Assembly (NCBI GenBank): GCA_035236585.1
Contig: CP141138.1
Location: 28,283,437-28,347,436 of the forward strand
Direction of reading: 5' to 3'
DNA length: 64,000 bases
From: Warburgia ugandensis
Taxonomy: Eukaryota > Streptophyta > Magnoliopsida > Canellales > Canellaceae
The translations under genes and the position numbers were made by a program. Numbering within the stretch: position 1 is the stretch's first letter; every line of letters starts with the position of its first letter. Below the pieces are notes generated by a model, which saw only the letters and a list, made by a program, of their open reading frames with translations, was not told the DNA's origin and did not search any database. Below are positions 47,390 through 59,055 of the stretch, one piece after another.

Positions 47390-49162
47390 AATTGTGTGCA
47401 TATTACATGTAATTGAATATGGAATTTATGCACTATTCAAAGCTCTAAAACCTGATCTCAAATACAACAAAAACTCAATCTCAAGCGTTCAATCTAAAGT
47501 ATGATGACATACAAAGAAAAGCCAAAAAGCAATTTAAGAGAGGAAATAGTTAGATGGAGGAACCAACTAGGGATAAAACACCTAAAAGTGGAATTGAAGG
47601 AGAAAAACATGAAGGGCCTCCAGGGGAGGGCAAGAATACAAGCTATCTAGTTTTGGCTATCACTACTAGTGAAGAATTAACTTAAATCTTAAGGGAATGA
47701 ACATGAAAAACTAATGAAAGTGAGGCAAAGAAAAAGGGAAAGCTAAGTGGAAAGATGAGTGTAGAAATAGAAAGCAAATAGTAGGAAACTAAGGCAATGA
47801 AACTAAAACAATAAAAGCTAACTACTAAGCTAAATTGGAGAGCAATTAACCAACAAAATAACTAGAAATCGAAAGGAAGAATGGCACCAAATAAAAAGCA
47901 ATGTTCAGCTCAAATGATCACCAAGGAAAGAGTGCAATGTTTCAATGTTGTCTCACCCAACCTCTACTTAAGTTAAATCGTGGAAGGCTTTGCAAATTTA
48001 TAGATGAATTGTTTCCACTTTCAATGTGGCATATTCTAACAAAAGAGCTAGATCTAGATCTCGGAATTCAATTAGGAAAGCTAGGTAGAGAGTGGTGGAG
48101 GAAATTTAGGTGGAAGATGAGGTGGAGTGATGATGTAATCACGTTGACATGGCTGATTTCTTATTTGAGAAGGGGGAAGAGGTATCTTATTCTTAGAAAG
48201 GTGGGTGGAATTCCACCACCCTTAATTAGATGGTTAATTGAGATTGGAATGGAGCGAGAAAAAGAAAAAATGTTAGAAAAATATGAGGGAAACTTAGGAT
48301 TTTGAGATGCTTTGAATGGAGATAGATTTAGGAGTTTTTAAATTAGGATACCACCTTAATAATCACTCAAACTAGGGGAGGCATCACCTTCTTGGAAGGT
48401 GGCTCCCTCTCTAGGGTAAAATTTTGGAACCCTAAGATGGAAGGGGGAAAAAGAATGGGAAATGGAATTGAAGAGTGCGATTTTCTCTCTTAATGGATCC
48501 CCCAATGCATGATCATCTTACCTTTATACACATATATCTCAAAATCCCATGAAAAACACACTTTTAACATAAGATATTTGCTTGAATTGATGCTTGAATC
48601 ATGGTTCCATGTGGCATTCATCCATGGCTTCAGGCTCCCTTGGATTTCTCATTCCTTGGTGGCTTAACTAGCTTCAATGCATGGCTTCAAGGCTTGAGTG
48701 GCTTGGCTTCCTTAGGTTTCCTAGTTAGATTAGGAAACCTCATGAAAGACTCTAATTCTCATGCCAATGATGGAAATACGTGGTTTGTTGGCACAGATCA
48801 TTTGAGTCACCTTTTATGCTTCTCATTGCATTCTTTTTCTTACCCTAAGCTAGTCTTGAACCTTGGTCACAATTTGAAATGATACCATTTTGCCTTTTGA
48901 CTTGATCTATTGCTCTTGATCTTCAATTCTCTTCTTAGTCAATTTTGGCCTTTGGATCACCTTTTCAACACCTTCAGAAGACAAGATTTCTAATTAGATC
49001 CTAAAAAATATAAAAATTCACATACTTACTCTATATTGGACCTAAACCTATAAAATATCAAACTTTTGAATTATTAGGTCAGAAATGCATGTGCTATGAA
49101 TTTTTAAAAAAAACACTAGAAATAACATAATATTTTATAACACATGGGCTACTAACCAACTA
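46020..49162 (-). mobile_element. Athila-like LTR (copy B), about 3.1 kb
   Basis: On the - strand the end carries gcggtgcacttgtggtaatt and the region around catgggatcaac that marks the 3' end of Athila/TAT LTRs. Its start-proximal half matches 9540-10494 and, inverted, 57948-58900 and 61862-62477; its end-proximal part matches 60280-60660 inverted and 52271-52585 directly. The start TGATAAG and the polypurine tract are missing, because a deletion near 49163 fuses LTR to upstream noncoding sequence. The 134-codon ORF at 47901-48305 runs antisense through the LTR and is not supported as a gene. (TA)n at 47368-47388. Confidence 0.8.
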
Positions 49163-50228
49163 GAATTTTGCTAGTCCCAAGAAAAACATGCAAAAGAATT
49201 ACGAAAATAAAATGGTTGCTATTTTTATAGTTACTCATGATTGCATTTAGTATATACAACAGGCCCTTAAACCCTTAGGTTGGTCCTAGTGGACAAGTTA
49301 AGACTAGTGAGGGTTTGTAGTGAATATACCCTCAAAATTTTATAAGGTTAAGTTCTTTATTTATCTTAGAAAATTATCATTCATTAGCACTCTTTTGGCT
49401 TTGACACCTTAATAAAGATGACTAAAAATATTCTTGAAATTATCCATATACCAAATCCATTTTATTCCAGTCTAATCTCAGAGTGCATGTGTATGTACAA
49501 GCTACATATGTTAGGACTTGTAAATAGAAATGCTTATTACTCCTTTTGAAAGATGTCTTGACCTCAAATTCTCATTGGGGCATGCTTGAAGATAAAGCTC
49601 TAAAAGAAAAGGGGTCAAATAATTTTCTCTCACTATGTGACAAATCCAAAGATACTATTGGTTCACATACGTTCTTTTAGGCACATATGAGACTAATAAA
49701 TGTGATCCCCAAGAATAGATGTCATTACCAAGACCAGTAAAGTTAACTCATTTTAAATCCATCCTATTTATATCCCTATTAAGGCCAACATCTACACTAA
49801 GATCAGTAGGTCTTTAGATAGGACAACACATAGGCTTGGGTCAGGTTCTAAAAGAAGGGGTATAAGGATTCAAAGTTTCAAATTTGATTAAAGGTCTTCT
49901 ATAATTGTTGGACAACTTTTCTTCTTTGGCTATATTTGAAGTGAATATCTTTTGTAGTTTTCATTTCTCTTTTCTCAATTTCTCTTTTGTTAATCCTTTT
50001 TTTCACTTTTTCTTATATTTGTGAGAAGAAACACTTTTCTTTGGGGGAATGTGTTATTGATATTTTTCACTTCTTCAATTTTGGTCCTTTTTCTACTTTT
50101 GTACCATCTCTACTCGTTCTTGAAAGGTAGGTAATGGATATTCTTATTAGGATTTCTTTATGTTAAGTAAGGTTTTGAAAGGAAAAAGGCTTACTATGAG
50201 GCTTCAAGGGTTTAACTAGTGGTATAAT
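49163..50228 (-). mobile_element. Athila-like 3' noncoding region (copy B)
   Basis: Matches 10500-11480 directly and 56925-57935 and 60860-61850 inverted. Shared blocks include gacctcaaattctcattg near 49560, aggtctttagatagga near 49808 and cccttaaaccctta near 49264. No ORF. The similarity ends at 50228 (tagtggtata), where a gypsy LTR begins. It belongs to an element whose LTR is copy B, so this LTR appears to be shared by two internal regions. Confidence 0.8.
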
Positions 50229-52270
50229 CGTAATAACCCAAAATTTTAAAGTTTATTTTATGAAATTTTTATTAAAAAGGAGAAAAATAGAATTTTATGA
50301 ATGAACTTTTTATATAATCCAAATAAAGTGTTGAAATCTTAATAATTGAATTGTACTTAAAAAATGAAATTCAATGACACTGAGAACATTGAAAATGGAG
50401 TTTGGATAAAAAAAGTTACACAGTTTTTAAGTATAAGGGTATTTTGATAATTTCATAAATAACCCATTTATATGTTTCAAAATATGGAAAGGGTCAAAAT
50501 TAGAGGGGGCCATTTTTTATAAAGGCATCCCAATCTCCGACTCTTTCATCAGAGAAATAGGTCAATGATTGTGCCTACCCGCAAGGAAGGTGGATCACCT
50601 ATGATAAAAGACCCCTTCCCTTTCCCCATCATATTCCCTCTTTCCTTCCTAGACTCCACCCCTTCCCCCTCTTCTTTTCCCCTTCTTCTTCCTCTTGCTA
50701 ACCCCTTTTTTTCTCCATCTCCTGTGACTCGACAACCTGGCAGGCACAAAATGTATTTGCATGCACCAGGTACCTCTCCTCCCCTCTCTTTCCTTTTCTC
50801 TCTTTTTAGCAAGTTTTCCTTTGATCTCCATCATATTTGTGCTCACTGGTTGAGGACCTGTTGATGATAATAGATCCATCTGATCTATATGTAAACCACC
50901 TCAAGGACAACTTAGATGGAAGATCTGAGCTATTCGATGAGTTTGTGGGACTCCCAAACCCTAAACCCCCCAAAACAATAAGCTTTTGAATGATCCTGAA
51001 CATTGATCAAGGATCAAAATGATCAAAAGATCTAGATTGGACTGTGTCATTTTGGTCGACTTGATCGACAACCAAAACATACTCGACGACACGCAATGGA
51101 AATGCACCAGCTCGGAGCATCCTAGTGCATGTGCACCTGTGTGGGCACAGTTATCGACTACTTAGAATGCCTTAGCATTCTGGGGAGCATGACACACTGC
51201 AAGTGCTTTCTGAAAACCAAGATGCATAGAGATGTCCCATAGCATGTGTTTCACTCCACTCCTGGTGACCACATTTTAACTATTTCAAGTTCAGGTTTTT
51301 AATCTAAACCATTAAAATGATATGAAATACTAAAATTGAGATTCAAAGGGCTATATAAGTTTGAAATGTGATCAGAATGGTCCGTTGGACTCGTATTGAC
51401 TACATGAACCTAATTATGCAATAAAATTTAGGATTAAAACACATTTTAAATTGATCCAAACTAAAAAATCATAGGATAACTCAGATCCATCCAATCAGAA
51501 GTGATCAAACCTTAGAATTTGGTTAATTAAATAACTTAGAAAAGTACATAGATTGATATAATAGTTAGATCATCCAAATAAACTTGAATATAGATTTGGA
51601 GCATCAAATAAAATGAAAGCCATGGATCTGATCAATTAGAATTAGATATGACATCCACCGTCATCCAATCCATGAGCTATCACCTCATGTTCGATTTATG
51701 ATCAAATAAAAAACTCCCACATGATCCAACCATTAATCAATCACCAACACTCAGATCTACAACCGATCTGACCTTTTCATCATGATTCAACTGTCAATTG
51801 GCTGCTAGATGCTAGATCCACAACCAATTCATCCATTTAAGATGACCTAACCCATGATCAACTATTAAAACCTTGATCACCTATCGATTTGAGCTTCCAT
51901 TTAGATTTGACCATAGATTTAACACTTGATAGGAGCCATGCATTCTTGATTTTTTTTATCAATGATGATCAAACCATATTAGACACAACATCAAAATGGG
52001 TTTAAGAAATCAAAGGTAAGACTGTTACCGAGTCTTATTTAAATAAGTTAAATTTCATTTTATCTTAGTTATGCTAATGAATTATAGAAAATTTAGAAAA
52101 CCAACAAGATTAGAATGCGTTAAACCTTAATATGAACAATTAAACTATTTATGTTAGTAATTAGATTAGTCTACTGGTTAGATTGTTTTGATGACCTTAG
52201 ATTTGAATATTTGATGCTAGGGTGATTTGGAACTATAAATCTACTCGATCAAAATTCAACCTATTTGACA
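50229..52270 (+). mobile_element. Gypsy-type LTR, probably 3'-truncated
   Basis: Starts CGTAATAACCCAAAATTTT (a one-base variant of the usual TGTAATAACCC). The first 300 bases have the same arrangement as 24942-24560 inverted. A TATA-like box lies at 50518, followed by a pyrimidine-rich tract at 50580-50720 that yields spurious ORFs. The later part is rich in gatc/atgatc words, as in other LTRs here (6600-7150). No matching right end, PBS or coding sequence was found before Athila sequence resumes near 52271. Confidence 0.6.
50518..50525 (+). promoter_or_regulatory. Putative LTR TATA box
   Basis: TATAAAGG about 290 bp into the LTR, followed by a pyrimidine-rich leader. The same relative layout appears in the LTRs at 62478 and on the - strand at 22026. 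Confidence 0.4.
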
Positions 52271-52585
52271 AATGGAGTTAATTATAATTTAGGTTATCCT
52301 AATTTAACCTAGCAAAGCATTTAAAAGAATGACAATTTCTAACTAAAACTAATGACGAGGAAAGTAAATGCATAAACAAGTAAATAAATGAAGGAAATAA
52401 GGAACTAAAAAAAAAAAAACAACAACTAACCTAAACAACTATAAAGTAAATCCTTCATTAGAAAGATAACAACTATGGAAATAAAGAAATTGGCGTTGCT
52501 TTAAAATTATTTGCAAGTGTAAGAATTAATGTAGTATTAGCACTTGAGAGAGGTTCTCACATATTATGAATAGATTAGATGTTTT
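52271..52585 (-). mobile_element. Inverted terminal fragment of an Athila-like LTR
   Basis: Aligns directly with 46095-46410 of copy B (for example agtaaataaatgaaggaaa at 52377 and 46209, and caatgtagtattagca-like words at 52530 and 46352). Its orientation is opposite to the Athila pol region that begins at once on its right. Confidence 0.85.
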
Positions 52586-53450
52586 CAAGCATGTACAAAT
52601 CAGCATTCCATTTCTCAATGCCATCATGGATATTCTCATCTAGGCCAAGTTTCTAAAAGATCTCTACACAAGAAAGAGAAAGCTTTCATCACTGAGCAAG
52701 TAAGCTCTCTGATCCAACACCAGACCCCGCCTAAGTTTAGAGACCCACGTTGCCCTACGTTTCATGCATTATTACAGATCATGTCCTTGATAGCTCATTG
52801 CTTGACCTAGGGGCTAGTGTTAACCTGTTGCCACATTTTGTCTATGAGCAACTGAAACTCGGTGATCTCAAACCAATTAACACCACATTACAATTTCCAA
52901 ATAGATTGATAAAGATACCACGTGGCAAGGTTGAGGATGTTTTAATACTGGTGGACCAATTCTATTACCTAGTTGACTTCTTTGTACTGATTACCCATCC
53001 TATATCTTACCCTGATAGTCAAATATCAGTTATGCTTGGACATCCCTTCTGGGCACTGTCCAATGCCATTATAAACTATGGGAATGATGTAATGAAACTA
53101 TCCTTCGACAACATGAAAATCAAGCTTAATGTTTTCAATGCTGAACATCAGCATTTAGACCTCAATGATTCCTATGTAGTAAATTTAGTAGAAGGTCTAA
53201 TTATGAATACTCAACCACCATTGTCTATCTCAGATCTACTTAAGGCATGTATAGCTCATTTCAACTACAATTTTGATGCAGACAACTCCATTGAAGATGT
53301 CAATAATCTATTAGATGTTGCACCCATAATGGATGCCTCTAAATCGGGCCATCATGTGGACCCACTCCCTTCATCAGAATCTATCCATGTACCATCTTTA
53401 GAAAGACCACCAACCTTGGTCCTTAAGCCATCCTTGAAAATTTAAAGTAC
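52586..53450 (+). pseudogene. Athila-like gag end and protease (+ strand copy C)
   Basis: The reading begins VFKHVQISIPFLNAIMDIL, passes AKFLKDLYTRKRKAF and PPKFRDPRCP, then after a small frameshift enters a 231-codon open frame (to 53445) with VSCIITDHV, LLDLGASVNLLPH (protease active-site loop at about 52797-52835), IKIPRGKVEDVLILVDQFYY and MLGHPFWALSNAIINYG. These are signatures of Athila-type retrotransposon protease. The upstream gag, leader and 5' LTR are missing: similarity starts abruptly at 52586. It is the longest intact piece of any Athila copy here. Confidence 0.9.
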
Positions 53451-54480
53451 TCTTACTTAGGACTAGAAAAAACCTTGTAACTATAGCCATAGATCTAGAC
53501 CAAGAACAGAAAGGTAAGCTTATGGATGTTCTCAAGGATTAGACCTGCTATGTGCATTCACAAAATCCATCTAGAGGAAAATGTTAAACCTTCTAGGGAA
53601 ACACAAAGGAGATTAAAATCCCACATTAAGGATATGGTAAGAGATGAAACCCTTAAGCTTTTAGATGTTGGCTTGATATACCCCATTTCTGACCACATTT
53701 GGGCAAGCCTCGTTTAGATTGTAACTAAGAAATCTAGTGTCACCGTAATTAAAAATGAGGACAATGAGTTAGTGCCCACTCGCATGACCACTGCGGGGAG
53801 AGTTTGTATTGAGTACTGAAAGTTGAAAGTAGTCACGAGGAAAGATAACTTTCCTCTTCCTTTATGGACCAAATGCTTTAGAGGTTAGCTGGTCATAGTT
53901 ATTATTGTTTTCTTGATGGTTATTTTAGATATAATGACATTCCTATAGCACCTAATGATCAAGAGCAGACCACCTTCACCTACCCTTTTGGGACCTTTGC
54001 TTGCATATGTATGCCTTTTGAACTTTGCAATGCTCCAGTTACTTTCCAAAGGTGTATGTTTAGCATATTTTCAAACATGGTAGAAAGGTTTGTAGAGGAG
54101 TTCATAGATGACTTCATAGTTTTGGGTTCTTCCTTTAATGAGTGCTTGCACCATTTGAAGTTAGTTCTTGCAAGGTGCATGGAGAAAAATTTAGTATTAA
54201 TTGGGAAAAATGTAATTTTATGATGCAAAATGGCTTTGTTTTAGAACACATAATATCACTCAATTGTATAGAGGTAGATAAGGCCAAGGGAGATTCAATC
54301 ACTAGCCTTGCTCCACCCAGGATGGTGAAAGAAATTTGCTCTTTTCTATGCCATGTTGGGTTTTACAGGAGATTCATCAAAGATCTTAGTAAGATTGCTA
54401 AGCCCCTCTATAATTTGCTTACAAAGGAGACCTCTTTTGAATTTGATGAAGATTATAAAAAAGAATTTGAGTGACTAAAA
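53451..54480 (+). pseudogene. Athila-like reverse transcriptase (copy C)
   Basis: Readable in alternating frames: LKYSYLG at the start; HKIHLEENVKPSRETQRRLK (about 53558-53617); KLLDVGLIYPISDHIW; a degraded L-D-Y-R-K-L-N region near 53810; MPFELCNAPVTFQRCMFSIF (54011-54070); and the catalytic FIDDFIVLG at about 54101-54127 with both aspartates. A connection segment (FLCHVGFYRRFIKDLSKIAKP) follows at 54340-54402. Frameshifts near 53470, 53520, 53860 and 54190 prevent a continuous product. The - strand copy at 25451-26500 is the closest relative in the window. Confidence 0.9.
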
Positions 54481-54900
54481 GCCAAACTAACCTCGGCACC
54501 TATTCATTTGACGCTTGACTGAAATGCACTATTTTAGATAATGTGCGATGCTTTAGACTACGCAATTAAGGCTATTTTGGGGCAACGAATTGACAAACAT
54601 CCCCATGCAATATATTACACTACTAAAACACTAAACAATGCACAACTCAACTATTCTACCACAAAGAAAGAGTTGTTGGATGACGTGTTTGGATCGTGCA
54701 TCTTTGACTTATCTCCTTTCCAGAAAGGAAGCAAAACCTAGGTTGATCCAATGGATACTACTATTATAGGAATTTGATCTTGAAATTTAGGACAAAAAAG
54801 GTTTAAAAAATGTTGTAGCAAACCACATATCCAGACTAGTGGTGGAGAATACTAGCAAAAATGTGCCTATTGCAAAAGCTTTTTTAGACGACTAATTAAT
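54481..54900 (+). pseudogene. Athila-like RNase H (copy C)
   Basis: Ty3-type RNase H following RT. MCDALDYAIKAILGQR at 54541-54588 contains the first catalytic Asp, TTKKELLDDVFG near 54660-54695 the Glu, and the C-terminal ADHISRLV near 54820 is followed by the FLDD-LMHIF linker. The segment usually carrying the T/S-D-H motif (about 54700-54760) is damaged by a frameshift. Non-functional. Confidence 0.8.
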
Positions 54901-54949
54901 GCACATTTTCCAATTACCTTGATGTGAAGATATAACCACTTATCTTATT

Positions 54950-56160
54950 ATAGGACAATTACCTAATCAATGGACCAAACAAGATAGAAAAAGATTTATA
55001 GCATAGGTTTGATACTATACTTAGTATGACCTAAACTTGTTTAGTATAGTCGCATTCATGTTATTAGGCGATGTATACCTGATAGTGAGCATAATGAAAT
55101 CATGTCCTTCTGTCATGATCATACTTGCAAGGGCCACTTTAGCTTTCAAAAGATAGCTGCAAAGATTTTGCAATGTGATTTTTGCTGCCCCATGATTTCC
55201 AAAGAGTCACATGCTTACTGCATAGCATGTGTAAGGTGCTAGAGGTTAGTAAGTATGGGGAGGAAAAATATGATGCCCTTAACCCCATCATGATTGTAGA
55301 ACCTTTTAATATATGAGGCATAGATTTCATATGGTCATTTCCTAATATCTTTGGATATTTGTAGATCCTCCTAGGGGTGGACTACATGTCCAAGTGGGTG
55401 GAAGTCATACCCTGTTGGACCAATGAACACATGGCGGCAGTCAAATCTCTAAAAGAAAATATATTTGCCAGTTTTGGTACTCCACATGCCATAATTAGTG
55501 ATGGGGGATAACACTTTTGCAAAAAAGTGTTTGTAAAAGGAATGAAAAAGTAAGGTGTTAACCATAGAATAGCCACACCACATCACCCTTAGACTAGTAG
55601 GCAAGTGAGGTGTCAAATAGGGAAATTAAGCACATTTTAGATAAGACAGTCAATTCAAATAGGAAAGACTAGGGTTTATGATTTACTGACACTTTATGGC
55701 CTTATCGTATTGCCTATAAGACTCCTATAGGTATGCCAACCTATTGCATGGTCTACGGCAACACCTGCCACTTGCCAATAGAATTGGAACACAAGGCAGA
55801 TTAGGTTATGAAAAAGCCCAATTTTGATTTAGATGCTACTAGAATCTGTAGAATACTCTAACTCAATGAGTTGGATGTGTTGAGGAAAGATGCATATGAG
55901 TCTGCATGGCTATACAAAGACTAAATAAAGGTTAATAATGATAGACAAATCTTAAGGAAGTCCTTCACCGAAGGATAAAAGGTCTTATTGTATAATTCTA
56001 GGTTGCATTTATTCCCAGGGAAACTTAAGTCTTCGTAAATAGGAGCCTACATAGTGCATACCATATACCCTCGTGGGGCCATCGAGATAGAAAAGGATGA
56101 CTAAATGTCAATTGTTAATGGACAAAGGAAAAAAAAACTTCCTAAAACTAATCAATCTTG
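54950..56160 (+). pseudogene. Athila-like integrase (copy C)
   Basis: Zinc module at about 55110-55245: SFCHDHTCKGHFSF, then C-D-F-C-C-P and YCIACVRC. In the core, GIDF at about 55317-55328 and IISDGG at 55494-55508 give the first two catalytic Asp residues; after a frameshift near 55605, VSNREIKHIL supplies the Glu. A C-terminal region reads TPIGMPTYCMVYGNTCHLPI (about 55725-55785), LNELDVLRKDAYES and KVLLYNSRLHLFPGKLKS, ending near 56150. Several stops (for example TAG at 55590) are present. The C-terminal part matches the orphan fragment at 12165-12655. Confidence 0.9.
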
Positions 56161-57947
56161 AGGTAGAGGAAATGTCATTAGAGGCACCAGTCTACCATGA
56201 CCCACCTTAGCATGGTCCAAAACACCCTGCACATTCCATTTATTGCACTTATCATCATCACATCTGGCTGAAGACATGAAACATAGCAATCACTAGGAGT
56301 CAACCCAGTAGTTTTCTGAATCTTAGTATTCTACACCATTCCACCATCATATAAGGTCCTATGTTTCAAAACATTGAGGACAATGTTTATTTTAGGTTGG
56401 GTTGTGTAGATATACATAGAGGTTTTTCTTTTTCTTATATTTTTCCAAAAAATTTTTTGAGGTCAAGTTCCTTTACTATGATGAGAATTGGATTTTTAGA
56501 AACTTAGTAATTCTATTATACCATCAAAATGCTATGCCTAATTTTGCATGTCACTAATATCTTGAAGTATTTTATGAAAGTTAAATCTTGAAAAATTCTT
56601 ACACACAGTCGATAGTCTAGACTAATAAAGATATGATTTAGAGACCCCGAGAAAAACAGTGTAGATCTATAACCAAGTGAATTTTAAAGACTATTTCCTT
56701 TCTTGAGAGTTATAAGTAATTCCATATTTTCTTCCGCATACGTAAATTTGTGTGATCATGTTATCTTTATTTTGGTTAATTACCAAGAGTAAATGGGAAT
56801 GTAAGCTATCTTTTCAGAACATTTATTTGAATCTAATAAGCTTTAAGAAACCTTGGAAATGATATAGGTCATCCTTGTTTTACCCCAGAGACATAGAACC
56901 TACCCAATATATTATACCACTAGATAGCTACTTTAACCTATTAGTAAGGTTTTTCTTTCTTAACCCCACTTACCTTAACCCATAAAACCTAGTAAAATAA
57001 ATATTCATTACCCATTTTCAAAAATGAATAAAGATGGTAGAAAAATCTTGAAAAGGACAAAAATTTAAGGAAGTAAAAAGATATGAAAAGGCATACAAAG
57101 AAAAAGTACTTCGCTCAAACAATTCTAAGAAAAGTGAAAAGAAAAATGTCAAGAAGACAAGAGTGCAAAATATATTCACTTCATTACAGTTAAAGTTGTC
57201 CAACAATCAAAAGAAGACCTCTACTCAATTTTCAAAATTTGAATACTTATACCCTTCTTTTTTGAATCTATCCCAAGACTACATTTCATCCTAATTGAAA
57301 ACCTATGGATCTTAGGTGGAAGGTAGCCTTAATAAGTATATAAAAAGAAGGAATTTAGGTACAATATTCCTACTAGTCTTAGTACTAATATCTATTCTTA
57401 GGGATCATATTCCTTTGTCTCTTGGGTGCTTAAATATTATGTGAACCATTAGTTTTGTTGGATTCGGTCACATAATGAGACAAATATGTTTAAACCCTTT
57501 CTCTGAGAGCTTCATTTCTATGAGTATACTTGTGAGAATTTGAGGTCAAAACATATTTCCAATGGAATATAGTATACCTATTTAGAAGTCATGATTTATG
57601 TAGCTGTACACATGCACTTCTAGAGATAATTATAATAAAATGGCTTTAATATGTGGATAATCTGTAAAATCATCATTCATCTCTATTAAGTTGTTAAAAC
57701 TAGTAGAGTACTAATGGATGAGGATTCTCTAAGAGAAAATAAAGGACTCAACCCTATGGAATTTTGTAGGTATATTTACTACAAACCGTCACAAGGCCTA
57801 AATCATCCACTAGGGGTAACTTAGTGGTTAAAGGGCTTGTTGCATATGCTAAATTCAATCGGGAGTACCTACAAAAATAGTAATCATTGTGTTTTTCATG
57901 ATTTTTCCCATGTTTTACTTAGGACTAGAAAAATTCTAGTTGGGGTG
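56161..57947 (+). mobile_element. Athila-like 3' noncoding region and polypurine tract (copy C)
   Basis: About 1.8 kb without an ORF. It begins with the characteristic element aacattgaggacaatgtt (56370-56387) that follows integrase in this group, and ends with the purine-rich tract ctagttggggtg (57936-57947) just before the LTR. Several blocks recur in copies A, B and D. No envelope-like ORF is visible. Confidence 0.85.
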
Positions 57948-58964
57948 TGATAAGTGTCAAAGTTTGTATAAAAATCACCCAATTAGTTGCCCATGTGTTA
58001 TAACTTATGGTGTTAAATTAGGGTTTTTGGCCAAAATTTATAATTCATGCATTTTTTACCTAATAAATCAAATATTTGATAATTTGTAGTTTCAGAGGCT
58101 AATCTATATAATTATGAGAATAATCATATTTTTTAGGATTTAATTGAATTTTTTTTTTTCATTTTTTAGAGAGTCAAGATGGTCATTAAACAGTCGTGGT
58201 TGATCGAGATGAAAATTGAAGATCAAGATCAAAAGATCTAGTCAAGGCCTAAATGTCATCAATCCAAAGTGAGATCAAGAATCAATATCACCTTAAAGCA
58301 AGCAAAATATGGAATTGGAGAAGTCAAAAGTGACTAAAGTCGGCCCATCCACAATCCATGCAAAGTCCACCACCTTTGCATGGGATTTACTCAAGCCACC
58401 TAAGACATATAAGCCATGAAGAAGGTGACAAGCTAAGGAGCCTAGCTAGCTATCAAAGACAAGAGGGTTGATCCATCATGCCAATTCAAAAGATCCCCTA
58501 AGCCATCCATGAAGCCAAGCCAAATGAACCCCCAAATCAAGCCATCAAGCCACTTAAGCTAAGCTACATGGAAGGCCATGATTGGAGGAGAATCCAAAGC
58601 AAATATCCATGGTACTTTTAAGAGGATAATGAGAAGATATTTGGGTGAAAATCAATGGGAAAGCATGCATATGGACCAATAGGAAATGCCCACCTTTACT
58701 TTTCTTTTTTTCCATCTTACTTTCCACTTTTTTTCTCTTTCCACCTCACCCTATGCAATTCCCTTGAATTTTCACTTAGGGGAAAGTCTTCCACTTAAGA
58801 CTCCCACCTTCCTATACTACTACCTCTAACCAACCAATCCTAAATTACGACCTCATCTATTACCCAATCACACCCTCTAATTCCTCCTTCTTATATTTTC
58901 CTCCATCTCCACTTGAAATTCCAAGAGGAGAGGAGTTCCATGCATAACTCCTACTTTGTAGGAG

Positions 58965-59055
<91 letters not shown>

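Noticed and set aside
47901..48305. 134-codon ORF, + strand
   Set aside because: Runs antisense through Athila LTR copy B; no motif, and the homologous positions in copies A and C do not keep the frame.
50549..50879. ORFs of 76-99 codons on both strands
   Set aside because: Pyrimidine-rich LTR leader downstream of a TATA-like box; low-complexity translations.
56161..57947. Envelope-like ORF, sometimes found in Athila elements
   Set aside because: No reading frame of useful length and no signal or membrane segment pattern in any copy.
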